From: Trichomonas tenax
Lineage: Eukaryota; Parabasalia; Trichomonadida; Trichomonadidae
Direction of reading: 5' to 3'
Assembly: GCA_023091735.1 (NCBI GenBank)
Contig: JALKBU010000166.1
Location: 1 to 64,000, forward strand
Length of the DNA stretch: 64,000 nucleotides
The position numbers were made by a program, and so were the translations under genes. Of this stretch, positions 1 through 10,427 are shown in pieces. Position 1 is the stretch's first letter. The number at the start of each line of letters is the position of its first letter. The notes under the pieces were generated by a model, which was not told the origin of the DNA, did no database searches, and saw only the letters and a program-made list of their open reading frames with translations.

Positions 1-276
1 GACTGTGCCACTTATACCACTGGATAGACAACTATCAATAAGTACATGAAAGTACTTTCAAATCGAAAAAATATTGATCAGATAAAAAGTTATGAAGGTC
101 GCGGGACTACACCGTAGAAGGAAAAATACTGCCACATGAAAGTTATTGAATTTGATGGGATTTGGATTTGCAGCTGTAATAATGTAAAATTTTAGAATTT
201 TAGATTTGGCAATGAAAAAAAAATTATGCGTTGAGGAAAGATGGTGTCTCACGAAATTGGTAATTATCAAATTGCA

Positions 277-835
277 TAAATATCATCAAAAATGATCAAT
301 TCATAACGCAAACCCTCCAGAACAGCGAATTTCTGGGGAACTTGTGCTATGAATTGATTGTTTTTGATGATAGGAATTAACGGATATTTATAAATTGTAA
401 ATTGCTTTAGTTGTCTAATAACATGACAAGCATTTGCTCATCAGCTATCTGTTTGTAATGCTATTAGAAAGCTAAAGCGAGTTTTGTAAGTCGATGAATG
501 AAATATTTTGATTTATGGCATTTTCTACGTCTTTTTGAGGTTGCTAAGACATAGGATGCCTTAGCAACCTCAAAAAGACGTAGAAAATGTAGGTTTGTAA
601 AAGAGTATCGAATGAGTTATATCTGAGCGAATTTCGAAGACATCAACGGCTAACAGATGGCTAGATAAGAAGAACTATTTCGAATTGGCCATTTGTTGGC
701 CGTTGATGTCTTGATTGCGATGAAATTGGGAGAGAATCGAAGAATTCGTGATTTTTATAATAACAAACCACTAGTTCTTAGCTGACTAGAGGATTATCTT
801 AACTGATATCTCTCAAAATCTGTGAAAAAACAGAC
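277..835 (+). repeat. Five-hairpin repeat module, copy 1
   Basis: A run of five consecutive imperfect inverted repeats. Hairpin A (about 277-376) has arms around ATGATCAATTCATA. Hairpin B (about 408-475) has arms around TCTAATA. Hairpin C has perfect 30-base arms at 519-548 and 560-589 with an 11-base loop. Hairpin D has arms around AAGACATCAACGGC at about 632-660 and 687-714. Hairpin E (about 768-835) is weak in this copy. The whole block recurs at 2986-3545 with a constant offset of 2709-2710 bases, so the copies are colinear with almost no net indels. No coding potential is visible. It could be a non-autonomous transposable element, a hairpin RNA locus, or a composite of small foldback elements. 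Confidence 0.8.
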
Positions 836-2985
836 GCTTTTAGTCTTGGCGTCCCCGATTTTGAACGTCTTCTCATATTTTATCTTGTCTCGAGACCTGT
901 GGCAATGATAAAATTTGAAATGCTTGGACCAGCTGAAATAAGCCACTGATGGAGACATCAGTGCGCGTATTCATTGCCAAAAGTATTTGATGAATAATTT
1001 ACCCAATATCGAAAAATAAAAATATCGATCCATAAAGTGGGGTATCCAAATGTAAAATGTCTGTAGCATAGCAGCATATTACACAATTGATGAAAAGCCT
1101 CCATTAATGCACGTTTAAAATGTATTGTTATGCAACAAGCAATTACTGGCTATTACATCTGAATTGCACAGATGTATCACATCAACTCTACGAAATAGCG
1201 TGTATTAAAATTTGGATAAATATTTCAACTCGTGATATAGAACCAATTCTACTCACACAGTATCAGTTTATTATGGCTTGTGTTCTCGGAAAATATTACA
1301 TCAATAACTCCATTTTTGGATTGGAAATACTCAAACTTTTATGCTTTATAATTATCGGATTTGATTATGTTTACTAGGTTCGTATATGTACAGTGTATAT
1401 GCCATTTATACTAAGTTGTTCAATTTCACAAAATAAAATACTTGCTTAAATTAAATAGCAGCTAACGAATAGAAAAACATTAGCAAGATAATGGCTTGTA
1501 CTTTCATGGCATTACGCGATATTACATAAGTTCAGATTAAAATACAATTAAATATAATTTTATATTGTGATATTTTAATTGATTTGTAGCATTTTCTATA
1601 GTTGAATTATGACTGGGATGATGCATTTAGGTTGCTTAATGAAATATATAAAGAAAATATAAGTTTGACAAGAAATATTTAAAATATGTCATGTAAATTT
1701 GTCATAATGATATTTTTGACCCTTTGACTCATAAAATATATTTTATGACATGTAATGGCATCGTAGACAGTATGATATGTAAAGTTGGAATTATGACGTG
1801 TAAAAATTATTATTTTTGACTCATATCTTATTTAATATAAGGGAAATATTTTTATTATATATTTATGAAACAGCACACAAGATATAGCATAGAAAGGGCA
1901 TAAAAAGTGTATGTTATAGGAGATAAAAATGATACAAATAAAATAATGGAATTTGATGGAAATATTGCAGATGCATGTTCTGTAGGTCTTATCGGCGTGA
2001 GATTAATTTCTTGATAGAAAATATATCAATTAGAAATGGCTGAAATCGCAAAAGAAAGAAAAAGTGCAAAAAAGTAAGTGCTTTTAAGTGCGAAAATATA
2101 TTGTTACATATATAACATACATTATAAATAATGTATATTGCATTTCTGAGCCTTTTCAAATTTTGAAAAGAAAAACGATGTAAAAGAAATATACTTGGTA
2201 TACGATTATAAATATGTTTGTGTTTTGCTGTAAACTATACAATAATCTGACTCATAGAATATATTGAGAGAGCAATTGCGAAATGGGGTATTTAAATTGG
2301 ATATTATGTGTACATTATATTGTTGTTTTACGTGATTGAATATTTCTGAGGAATTTTTCAGAGCATTCAATAGTTATTTACGAAATTATTGTGTAATTCT
2401 GATATTTGTATATTTCATAATACTATATACACAAGTTAAAAATCACTTTATTTCTACTTTATACCATAATAAAAACATATTTTAAGTCATGTACTATAAT
2501 ATTTTATTGTTTATTTTTATTATTTTTGCTCTCGATGTTTATTTATTCTCAAATCTTTTTCTGTCATAAATTTATGTTACATTTGATATATTATATTTAT
2601 AATATTTGCTTTTTTATATAATTTGTTATTGTAAAGAAAAGTGTCAAAATGTTTTCTCAATTTAAATACTATTGATTTGCATATATTAATATTATAATTA
2701 TTTTATACAATAAAATAATTGCAAAATCGATGACTTTTATTTAATTTTCTTATTTTCAAAATCAACAAAATTTGACAATTGACATTTTTCTTCTCTATCG
2801 CACCATGGACATATCTGCGTTGGAGAAAACAGACAAGAAACAAGTCAATTGTCAAACATAATAGATCTTGAAATTTAGTTAATCGCTATACTTCATTATG
2901 TTAGACATTCATTAAATACCTGGGCCATGTAGATGTAATTTTCGTGTTTGTTTGTGCCTGATGTGGGTATTTTGTTCAAAATTAC
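836..2985. other. AT-rich intergenic stretch
   Basis: No gene is supported. One open frame at 1120-1377 (85 codons) has no recognisable protein character and sits in very AT-rich DNA. Small palindromes are present: CACTGATGGAGACATCAGTG near 942-961, TCATAAAATATATTTTATGA near 1730-1749, and CTTTTCAAATTTTGAAAAG near 2152-2170. Several copies of words like GACATGTAA lie near 1686-1752. This motif also occurs near gene starts elsewhere in the window. Confidence 0.5.
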
Positions 2986-3545
2986 TAAATATCATCAAAA
3001 ATGATCAATTTCTAGAACAAGCTCTCCTGAAATTCGAATATCTGGAGAACTGGTGCCAAAAATTGAACATTTTTGATGATATTTAATCACTGATAATTAT
3101 AAATCGTAAATCTCTTTAGTTGCCTAATAGAATGGCAAACATGTGCTCACAGGCTATCTGTTTGTGATGCTATTAGACAGATAAAGTAAGTAATTTAAAT
3201 CGATGAACGATTTATTTCGATTCATGGCTTTTTCTACGAGTCTCTGAGGTTGCTAGGCCATCTTGTGTCTTAGCAACCTCAGAGAGCCGGAGAGAATGTT
3301 GAATTGTAAAATGAAACTGAATCAGAAAGCTCTGAGTGAATTTCAATGGCACCAATATTCAATATGCCATTAGATACGTAGAATAGCTTCGTATTTGTGA
3401 CTTGCTGGCTGTTGATGCCTTGCTTATGATGTAATTGCTAGAATGTCGATGAACTTGTGATATATTTAATAGCAATTTACTAGTTTTTCACCAGCTAGAG
3501 GGACATATTCACTGATAGACCCTCAAAATCAATGAAAAACTGGTG
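2986..3545 (+). repeat. Five-hairpin repeat module, copy 2
   Basis: Same order and orientation of five stem-loops as the copy at 277-835. The opening word TAAATATCATCAAAAATGAT is identical. Hairpin C arms lie near 3239-3257 and 3267-3285 and read TCTCTGAGGTTGCTA against TAGCAACCTCAGAGA. In copy 1 the matching positions read CTTTTTGAGG against CCTCAAAAAG, so both arms differ from copy 1 in concert. Hairpin E is clearer here, with CTAGTTTTTCA pairing with TGAAAAACTGG. No open frame of note. Confidence 0.8.
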
Positions 3546-3845
3546 GAGAACAAACAATAATATGTATAACCTACTTTTTAAAAAAAAACCTTTTAAACAG
3601 ATTAATACTATTAAGCATCTAAAATACAACTAAATTTATGAATTAATATATAGGTAATAGATTTGGATATATTAAAAATTGTTTTTTTCCTAAAAATTTT
3701 TTATTTTGTTTTCACAAAGATACTTTCAATTTTGAATGATTTTTATTTTTGAAGCGTAATATTTAGATCTGTGATATCCAAATATTGAATATTGTATAAA
3801 AAACATGATTTATGAAAAAGTTCGTTACATTAATTATTATTTGTT

Positions 3846-4392
3846 CTGCACTAGTTTTTCATTGATTTTGAGGGTCTATCAGTGCAGATATCCATTCAGT
3901 CAATGAAAGCTAGTGCAGAACGCACACGGATTCATTCTCTTCAAATTTCATCACAATCAAAAAATCAAAGGCCAATAAATGGCTAAATAAGAAGAAAAGC
4001 TTCTTACATAGCCATATCATGGCCCTTGATGTCTTCGAAATTCGCTCATACTAACTAATTCGATGTTTTAATTTAAACATACATTTCCTTCTACTCTCTG
4101 AAGCTACTATAACATTGCATGCCAGAGAAACCTCCGAGAGTAGCAGAAAATTGGACTGATACAAACATTTTGTTCATCAATCAGAATTACGCACTTTTAT
4201 TATCTAATAACACTATAGGCAGATAGCCTATTGGCACCTGCTTGTCGTGCTATTAGGCAGCAAGAGTTATTTACGACATCAAATACTATAATTCGTAAAT
4301 CTCGACTGAAATGAACAGTTTCGAACAGAAGTATTCTATGACAACAGGTTCCTAGAAGGTTTGTGTTCGAAGCTGTTCATTTCTGAGACGAA
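3846..4392 (-). repeat. Five-hairpin repeat module, copy 3, inverted and diverged
   Basis: Read on the minus strand the hairpins occur in the same order as in copies 1 and 2, ending with E at about 3848-3926 on the plus strand. Hairpin E pairs GCACTAG with CTAGTGC and TTTTTCATTGA with TCAATGAAA. Hairpin C uses CTACTCTC against GAGAGTAG, different from both other copies but still complementary. Hairpin B keeps the CTAATA core (about 4196-4265). Hairpin A pairs CTGAAATGAACAG with CTGTTCATTTC (about 4307-4385). Copies 2 and 3 face each other across a spacer of about 300 bases. Confidence 0.7.
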
Positions 4393-5340
4393 TTGCATTC
4401 AATGAATCAAATTTCGACTTTTGAAATCGATAGCTGTTACATTTACGTCCAGAGTCCCGAAATATCAAGCAGCTACTCTACTAAATGAAATATAGTGTGC
4501 AACTATATTTCATGATAAAATATCCTTACAAATGAAGAATTTCTGGTTTATCTCTTTTAATGGAATGATGTATAGGAAGACAAGAACTAGAAATGCTAGA
4601 TTTCTAAGGAAATTCGATCGAATCTGTATGTCATAGGACTCCGTGGGCGGGACGGAAGCATAGAGCATTACTGGAAATACTATGTATGACTGATGCTGTA
4701 ACAATCTTCACCAACATTAGACATTTCAAGGCAGCAGACAGTTGGGTGCATGTTTCTTGCCTAGTAAGCAGCTATCATTGCTAGCGAAAACTTTTCCGCC
4801 GAGAACTAGCGTCATTACAAAGGGATTCTATAATACAAACATCAGGCCTGTGGACCACATAGTATTGAAGAAATCAAATCAATCTTCTCCTCTCCACTTC
4901 TCCATCTCTTTTCTTCTCTGAGAAATATGACACTTTTCTTTTTGGCGGGCAAATGTTGGCGCCAAAATATAATATGCACGAAATGTCATAATATTCCATT
5001 GCCTTAAGTATATATGCACTAAATATTTTCCTTTTATATTAAGTCATCCAAATCTCCTTTTATTTTAAATAATTTTATGCTTATTTTCATATAGTTGTTC
5101 TATTATCATGCATAGATGTGAAGCATATCAGCTAGGAATATCTATATATTGGCGTTAAAATTGTTCAAAATCAGATGTGGTCTACATGTTGCAAAGCATA
5201 TAATCCAACTCTTTGACACTAAAAGGATGGAGAACCCACATAATATCAACAATATTTTAATAACAAGACTTGAAATCAATTATATTGTTGGGTTATAGCG
5301 ATTTTGAAATTTTTGCGTACTTCATTTGTACTGAGCGACA
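4393..5340. other. Intergenic stretch without a recognised gene
   Basis: The only open frame (4510-4704, minus, 64 codons) has no recognisable features. A locally less AT-rich part near 4630-4880 contains no tRNA, rRNA or other RNA gene that I can recognise. A short palindrome TTGGCGCCAA lies near 4965-4974. Confidence 0.4.
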
Positions 5341-5457
5341 GGATTTCGACAAAGGCTGATGTTTTTCGCTTCTTTAGCTAGTGATTTCTTAGAGATACAT
5401 AGATTCCATATATTCACCAGCTAAAGAAGCGAAAAACATCGGCCTTTGCCGAAATTA
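5341..5457. repeat. Long hairpin, about 43-base arms
   Basis: The arm at 5341-5383 is the near-perfect reverse complement of the arm at 5415-5457; the shared core reads GATGTTTTTCGCTTCTTTAG. The loop is about 31 bases. A few G:T-type or transition differences separate the arms. It is not related to the five-hairpin module in any way that I can see. Confidence 0.85.
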
Positions 5458-5484
5458 CTTCGATGCACAACTTTCTTCTTGAAA

Positions 5485-5568
5485 GTGTTTTTGGTCCATT
5501 TCTGCTGCTGCGCGCAGCCATGCAGTGTGGTATAGCTGCACACAACAGCAGAAATGGGCCAAAAACAC
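5485..5568. repeat. Hairpin, 23-base arms
   Basis: Arms at 5485-5507 and 5546-5568 are complementary with a single mismatch; the core is CCATTTCTGCTG. The loop contains a second GC-rich self-complementary patch (CTGCGCGCAG). It lies 27 bases after the preceding hairpin, so the two form a pair. Confidence 0.85.
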
Positions 5569-5570
5569 CT

Positions 5571-6125
5571 ATATAATGTAATTTATTTCTTTCACATCAA
5601 ATTCAAATAGATATTCACCCTTTATTAATTTTTTGACATTTTTTCTCTTTACATCAAATATCACCTTTTAAAATCCGACAATCTGACACTTTACAACGTG
5701 ACTCGTTGACACGCAAAACAATGCATAAAGTTTTGCATTGAGTCACTTGCATATTAATACTGATGAAGTTAAATTCTCTATTTCAGAGAATTGATATTAT
5801 AATGATCGATTCTTATTCAATAAATAAAAGATTTATATAAATTTTTTCATGCATAACACATTGAAATATTGATGAATCGAAATATCTGCTAAAACAAATA
5901 TGATTAGAGCATTTATCAAATTAAACATATAATGTCCATAAAATATCGAATCTTTTTCCACTGAGATAGAATATGCTTAGCATTGATAATTATGAAAATT
6001 AAAACACAAAAAGTCTTATTTTATGAAATTCATAATCTACATCAATTGCTGATATCATATCCGAAGTTTTGGATTTTGTGTTATAACAAAAATTTTTAAA
6101 CGTTCACCAAAATAATAAAACAAAA
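5571..6125. promoter_or_regulatory. Upstream spacer of the coiled-coil gene
   Basis: AT-rich non-coding DNA. A broken palindrome built on GTGACTC and GCAAAAC lies near 5698-5747. The bases just before the ATG at 6126 read GTTCACCAAAATAATAAAAC, in which TCACCAAA loosely resembles a trichomonad initiator; this is inference only. Confidence 0.3.
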
Positions 6126-8702
6126 ATGGAAGAAATCGCAATGAGTTCGTGTTCATTTGCTGAGGAGATGGCCAATGAACAACAGGAGGAAGAGGTATCG
6201 AATGCTGATGTTCACAGTCTCCAATTAGAAAACGAACGGCTGAACGAAGTTAATAATCAACTTCAGCAATCGATTGAGAACTTGAAAAAGCAATTAAAAG
6301 AAGCTGCTGATACAGTTTATTCAGTTCAGTCTATTTCAAACCAATTACAATCAACTAAAATGCAATTAAAAGAATCTAACGACAAAAATAACGAGTTAAG
6401 CGAACAAGTCAAAAAGCTTACGTCTAGCATTGAAAATTATGAGTCCGACAAGAAGCAACAACTTGCAGCATTCGAAAGTGAAAAAGAACAACTAAATAAC
6501 GAATTAAAAGCGATTTCTGAGCAAAAAAGTAAGCTCAGATCAGAAAGAAATGTATTCAGAAAAGAAGTTGAAGATAAAACACTTGCTATTGAAAGTCTAT
6601 ACACAAAATTAGAAAATTCAAAGAATTACAAGCGTAAAGCACGTGCAAAAAGCCAGGAAATGATTCAATCTATGATTGAACTTCAGACTGAAATCGATCA
6701 GAAGAACTTATTACTTCAAAAGGCCGAGTCAGAGAAAAACAGTTTGATGCAAGACAATGAATCACTTAAGCTCAAAATTGATGGTCAAACACGCCTCATT
6801 GATGACCTTAAGGACCAGATATCTAAGATGCAGATTGACATGTCGACAAAACAAAGCGCGTTCACACAATTAGAAGATCAAATGAATGCACAGACTGGAG
6901 AGATCGAGAAAATTGCCAAAGAGAAGCAGAAGTTCATTGAGCTTCTTCAAAGACAATCAACTACAATGACAGTTTTGGAATTAAAGCTTGAAAGTCTCCA
7001 AAAAGAGAACCAAATGCTGAAAAACAAAATGTTACAGAAGTCAAATAGAACACAGGTGAAGCCTGTTGAAGTTTTAGATCTCAAAATCCCATTTGAAGGT
7101 GAAATCGGATCCAATTGTCAAAAAACCATCAAAATGACACAATTCCAGCCAATGCAGAGAGTACAGATGATTCTCAATGAAATTGCACCATATCTCATGG
7201 AAGTTGAAGAAGAATTGAAGAATGTCAAGAAATCTAATGAAACATTGCAATCAGAAACGAACGATGCTAAGACAAAAGCAGAGGCATGGAGGCAAATCGT
7301 TGAATCTGTTTTGAATGACCTCATGTCATTGACATTATCGGAAAATCATCTCAATAAGCTTTCAGGTAAAATCAATGACAAAGAATTCATTGATTACTTA
7401 GCGAATAAGACATCTGAACTTGATCCATTGATTCGCGAAGCAATAATGAATGACCAGCACTTCATTTCCAGCGATTTCTTCTTCACAACAGATATAACAA
7501 AGAAGAAGACTGAAATTCAAAATATCGCTGATGTTTCCGACACTGCATTCGCGATTCTAACAGCACAATTCATTTCAAACAACATTCTCAGGCAGCAGCT
7601 GGCTTCTTTCATGGCATTAAATGAAATTGCAGCACCAGAAGTTCAAGAAAGAGCACTTCCTCAAGAAATTGATCAATCAGCACAAGATTTCCAAGAGAAA
7701 CTCGACAAGATGACGAAACTCGCTAATAACTACAAATCACAGCTGAAGAAGGCTCATTTAGGCCTCCAGAAGTCCGATAATGATCAAAGGACTCAAATAT
7801 CGCAACTTGAAATTCAAATCGATAATCTCAAATCAGAACTTGAAGTCACAAAGATGAAACTTGAAGTTGCACAGAATGAACTTTCATCAAAAGAAACTGA
7901 ATTCACAAACGTACTTCAGAACGCTCCTTCTCCAGAAATCATTACAAAATACGAAGAAGATCTCAAAAGCAGGAACGAGGAAGTCACACAGCTCACAGCG
8001 CTCCTCAAGCAGGCACAGATAGAGAATGCATCTGCTTTACTCAATAAGAGCAAGCAGATCAAGAAGCAAGAAGAAATCTTCAGGAGAGAGATCGGTGATT
8101 TGAATGATAAACTTGCAGCAATTATTCACGATGCTGAAGAAAGAAGAACTAAGCAGAGAAGGAAAGACAAGGCAACAGAGATGCAGCACCAAGCAGTCAT
8201 TAATGAATTACAGAAAGGATTTGAACAAACAAAGCAATTCCTGAACCAAACAATTGATCAATTAAAAGAAAAGGCACAGAAAGCGAATGAAGAAATCCAG
8301 AAAGTTAACACCAAATTAGAGCAATGCGAAGCCCAGAAGAAACAAATTAAGCAAGACAATGAGTCCCTTAACAATGCTCAGAAGAAGCTACAGACAGAAC
8401 TTAATACGACAAAGACTCAAATCAACAAAGAAAGGCAGCAAATTAATGGACAATTAGCCGCCCAAGCGATGATGTATGAGGCCAAAATCCAGAAAGTTGC
8501 CAAGGACGCAGCAAACAATGTAGAGAAGAAGATAGACGAGTTCCTTAAGGTTGCATCCACAGCATTCGGATCTCTTTATGATATTGATGAAGACGATTTC
8601 TGCGAAGAATCTTTCAAGCAGCTCATTAGTTTAGTCAAGAGCGATCTTGAGAAATTGCGTTACTTCCAAACAGAAGCAACGAGATTCACTGCGGCAAAGT
8701 AA
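6126..8702 (+). CDS. Long coiled-coil protein, 858 aa
   Basis: The function is not recognised. The protein is almost entirely charged heptad sequence rich in Gln, Lys and Glu. A first coiled coil spans roughly residues 30-310. A less regular middle (about 320-560) contains hydrophobic stretches such as MQRVQMILNEIAPYLMEVEE. A second coiled coil runs from about 560 to 825, ending in a short globular tail. There is no signal peptide or membrane segment. Proteins of this type are common in trichomonads and are often labelled viral A-type inclusion protein-like because of composition rather than homology. The ATG at 6126 is the first in frame after non-coding AT-rich DNA. The stop is 111 bases from the stop of the convergent J-domain gene. 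A structural or cytoskeletal scaffold is plausible but inferred. Confidence 0.85.
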   Translation: MEEIAMSSCSFAEEMANEQQEEEVSNADVHSLQLENERLNEVNNQLQQSIENLKKQLKEAADTVYSVQSISNQLQSTKMQLKESNDKNNELSEQVKKLTSSIENYESDKKQQLAAFESEKEQLNNELKAISEQKSKLRSERNVFRKEVEDKTLAIESLYTKLENSKNYKRKARAKSQEMIQSMIELQTEIDQKNLLLQKAESEKNSLMQDNESLKLKIDGQTRLIDDLKDQISKMQIDMSTKQSAFTQLEDQMNAQTGEIEKIAKEKQKFIELLQRQSTTMTVLELKLESLQKENQMLKNKMLQKSNRTQVKPVEVLDLKIPFEGEIGSNCQKTIKMTQFQPMQRVQMILNEIAPYLMEVEEELKNVKKSNETLQSETNDAKTKAEAWRQIVESVLNDLMSLTLSENHLNKLSGKINDKEFIDYLANKTSELDPLIREAIMNDQHFISSDFFFTTDITKKKTEIQNIADVSDTAFAILTAQFISNNILRQQLASFMALNEIAAPEVQERALPQEIDQSAQDFQEKLDKMTKLANNYKSQLKKAHLGLQKSDNDQRTQISQLEIQIDNLKSELEVTKMKLEVAQNELSSKETEFTNVLQNAPSPEIITKYEEDLKSRNEEVTQLTALLKQAQIENASALLNKSKQIKKQEEIFRREIGDLNDKLAAIIHDAEERRTKQRRKDKATEMQHQAVINELQKGFEQTKQFLNQTIDQLKEKAQKANEEIQKVNTKLEQCEAQKKQIKQDNESLNNAQKKLQTELNTTKTQINKERQQINGQLAAQAMMYEAKIQKVAKDAANNVEKKIDEFLKVASTAFGSLYDIDEDDFCEESFKQLISLVKSDLEKLRYFQTEATRFTAAK

Positions 8703-8813
8703 TCAATATCCACTTATTATTATATAATGTCAAATGTTATTTATCTATATATTTTATTTGAAGACTTTTTTTATTTATATATAAATCTCTTCTTTACTGT
8801 CAAAATTATAAAT

Positions 8814-10427
8814 TTATAACCATGGATTTCCGTTGATACCGAATGGATTGCCATTGTTTCCGAAGTCAATGCCCTTGAACACGAAGTGACGTGGTGGGTT
8901 GACGTTGTCCAAGTTGAGTAACTGGGCCTTCTTCTCATCACTCAATCCTTCGACAGCCTTAGCAGCAGCTTCCCTTGCAGCCTTGGCCTCTTCTGCCTCC
9001 TTCTTGAGACGTTCTTCCTCAGCCTTCATCTTCTCCTGCTGGGCCTTGAAACCTGGATTATCTGGGTCATCACCGGAGTCATAAATAGCTCTCTTGACTG
9101 GATCACCGAGGATTTCAACACCTCTGTTGATCTTTGTCATCATTCTCTCGCACTCTTTCTTCTTTGCTGGGTTAGAGAACTGGTCTGGGTGGTACTTACG
9201 TGCAGCCTTTCTCATGGCATCCTTAAGCTGAGCCTTTGTGAAGTCTCTAGAAAGGTTCAACAACTCATAATAGTTGACATTTCTTTCGGCTTCTCTGATG
9301 TTGAAAATCTCAAGAATGCGGTCATTGACGTGAACAATGTTAGCATCGACACGATTTGCGGACTGGTAGTCACGGTTGGCTTCATCAATATCGCCTTGGT
9401 TGAAGTAGATATCACCACGAGCAACGAAAATATCTGTATTGTTAGGGAATTGATCCTCCATCTTGTTGAGGCTGCTGATTGCTGCTTTGACACTTCCGTT
9501 CATAGCCATAAGACGTGAATTCAATGTTTCAGCACGAATCCAGAGCTTAGATGTGTTCTTGCAGACGCCGTTAGCGATTTTACTTGACTTGTTGTAGAAT
9601 ATTATTGCATCTTCGATATTTGATGTGTTTTCAGCATCGAGGAATTTATTGTAATAATTCTGGAATTCGTTTGTCTGACGGTTGAGTTTCTGGCATCTAG
9701 ACTTTCCTGTGGACTTCTTGGCACATGTAAGAAGGTGACGCTTAGCGAAATCAAAGTCAGTATTGCATAAAAAGTAAATTCCACGAAGTTCAAGGATTGG
9801 AAGATTTGATGGCTCTAATTCAACGATCTTTGTTGAGATTTCGAGGAATTTGTCCTCAAGGCCGAGTTTCAACGCATATCTTGCTGCCTCGATTTTAATG
9901 TCCATTGTGAATTTGCAGATTTGAGAGAGTTTCTCATAGCTTTCGAAGACAATATCGTACTTTCCTTCCTTGGATGCTGTGTCTATTGAAGAATAAATGC
10001 CTTTGACCTGCTTAACCATTTTATTCAGTTCTTCATCGTCGGCCTTCTCCGCATCTGCCAGCGACTCGTTGATCTTTCCAATGTTTACATAGCAGAAACC
10101 GCGGATTTTATATGCGGTTTTAATATATTTCTCTGGGAGTTTAGTATGATTTAGAGAACGCGACATATCGTCGATTGCATCAGCGAAATTGTGAAGCTGG
10201 TAGTTGCCGATACCGCGAAGGTAGAAAATTATGAACTCATTCGGTGAAAAATTCGGAGAATTAATAACTCGTGTCGCATATTGAATGGCGGACTGGTAAT
10301 TTTTTTCATCCATGTAGGACTGAATGATGTCCGCATCTCCACTCTCTGACAGAATCCTTGCAACAAAAAGGAAAAACATCAAAAAGGAGATAAAAAAGTT
10401 ATTTGGCAGTATCGGTGTAAACTTCAC
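8814..10427 (-). CDS. TPR and J-domain co-chaperone, DNAJC3/P58IPK-like, 537 aa
   Basis: The N-terminus has a basic start and a hydrophobic run (about residues 11-25) that looks like an ER signal peptide. It is followed by helical TPR-like repeats (about 30-370), then a J domain (about 388-450) with the HPD motif at 413-415 in the context ARKYHPDQF. After it come a charged helix rich in Glu, Lys and Ala and a Gly/Asn/Pro tail (about residues 510-537). This order of signal peptide, TPRs and J domain is that of DNAJC3/P58IPK, an ER-lumen co-chaperone that stimulates the Hsp70 BiP and binds unfolded proteins. There is no KDEL-type ending. DNAJC7-like cytosolic proteins share TPR plus J but lack the signal peptide. 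It converges on the coiled-coil gene. Confidence 0.85.
   Translation of the reverse strand: MKFTPILPNNFFISFLMFFLFVARILSESGDADIIQSYMDEKNYQSAIQYATRVINSPNFSPNEFIIFYLRGIGNYQLHNFADAIDDMSRSLNHTKLPEKYIKTAYKIRGFCYVNIGKINESLADAEKADDEELNKMVKQVKGIYSSIDTASKEGKYDIVFESYEKLSQICKFTMDIKIEAARYALKLGLEDKFLEISTKIVELEPSNLPILELRGIYFLCNTDFDFAKRHLLTCAKKSTGKSRCQKLNRQTNEFQNYYNKFLDAENTSNIEDAIIFYNKSSKIANGVCKNTSKLWIRAETLNSRLMAMNGSVKAAISSLNKMEDQFPNNTDIFVARGDIYFNQGDIDEANRDYQSANRVDANIVHVNDRILEIFNIREAERNVNYYELLNLSRDFTKAQLKDAMRKAARKYHPDQFSNPAKKKECERMMTKINRGVEILGDPVKRAIYDSGDDPDNPGFKAQQEKMKAEEERLKKEAEEAKAAREAAAKAVEGLSDEKKAQLLNLDNVNPPRHFVFKGIDFGNNGNPFGINGNPWL

Noticed and set aside
1120..1377. 85-codon open frame
   Set aside because: Very AT-rich, no recognisable protein character, and located in a repeat-rich non-coding region.
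277..4392. CRISPR-like reading of the repeated hairpins
   Set aside because: The repeats are long, few and mutually different palindromes without constant short repeats or unique spacers, in a eukaryotic context.
9189..9518. Antisense open frame within the J-domain gene, and similar frames within other long genes
   Set aside because: These mirror the codon pattern of the genes on the opposite strand or in another frame and show no independent features.
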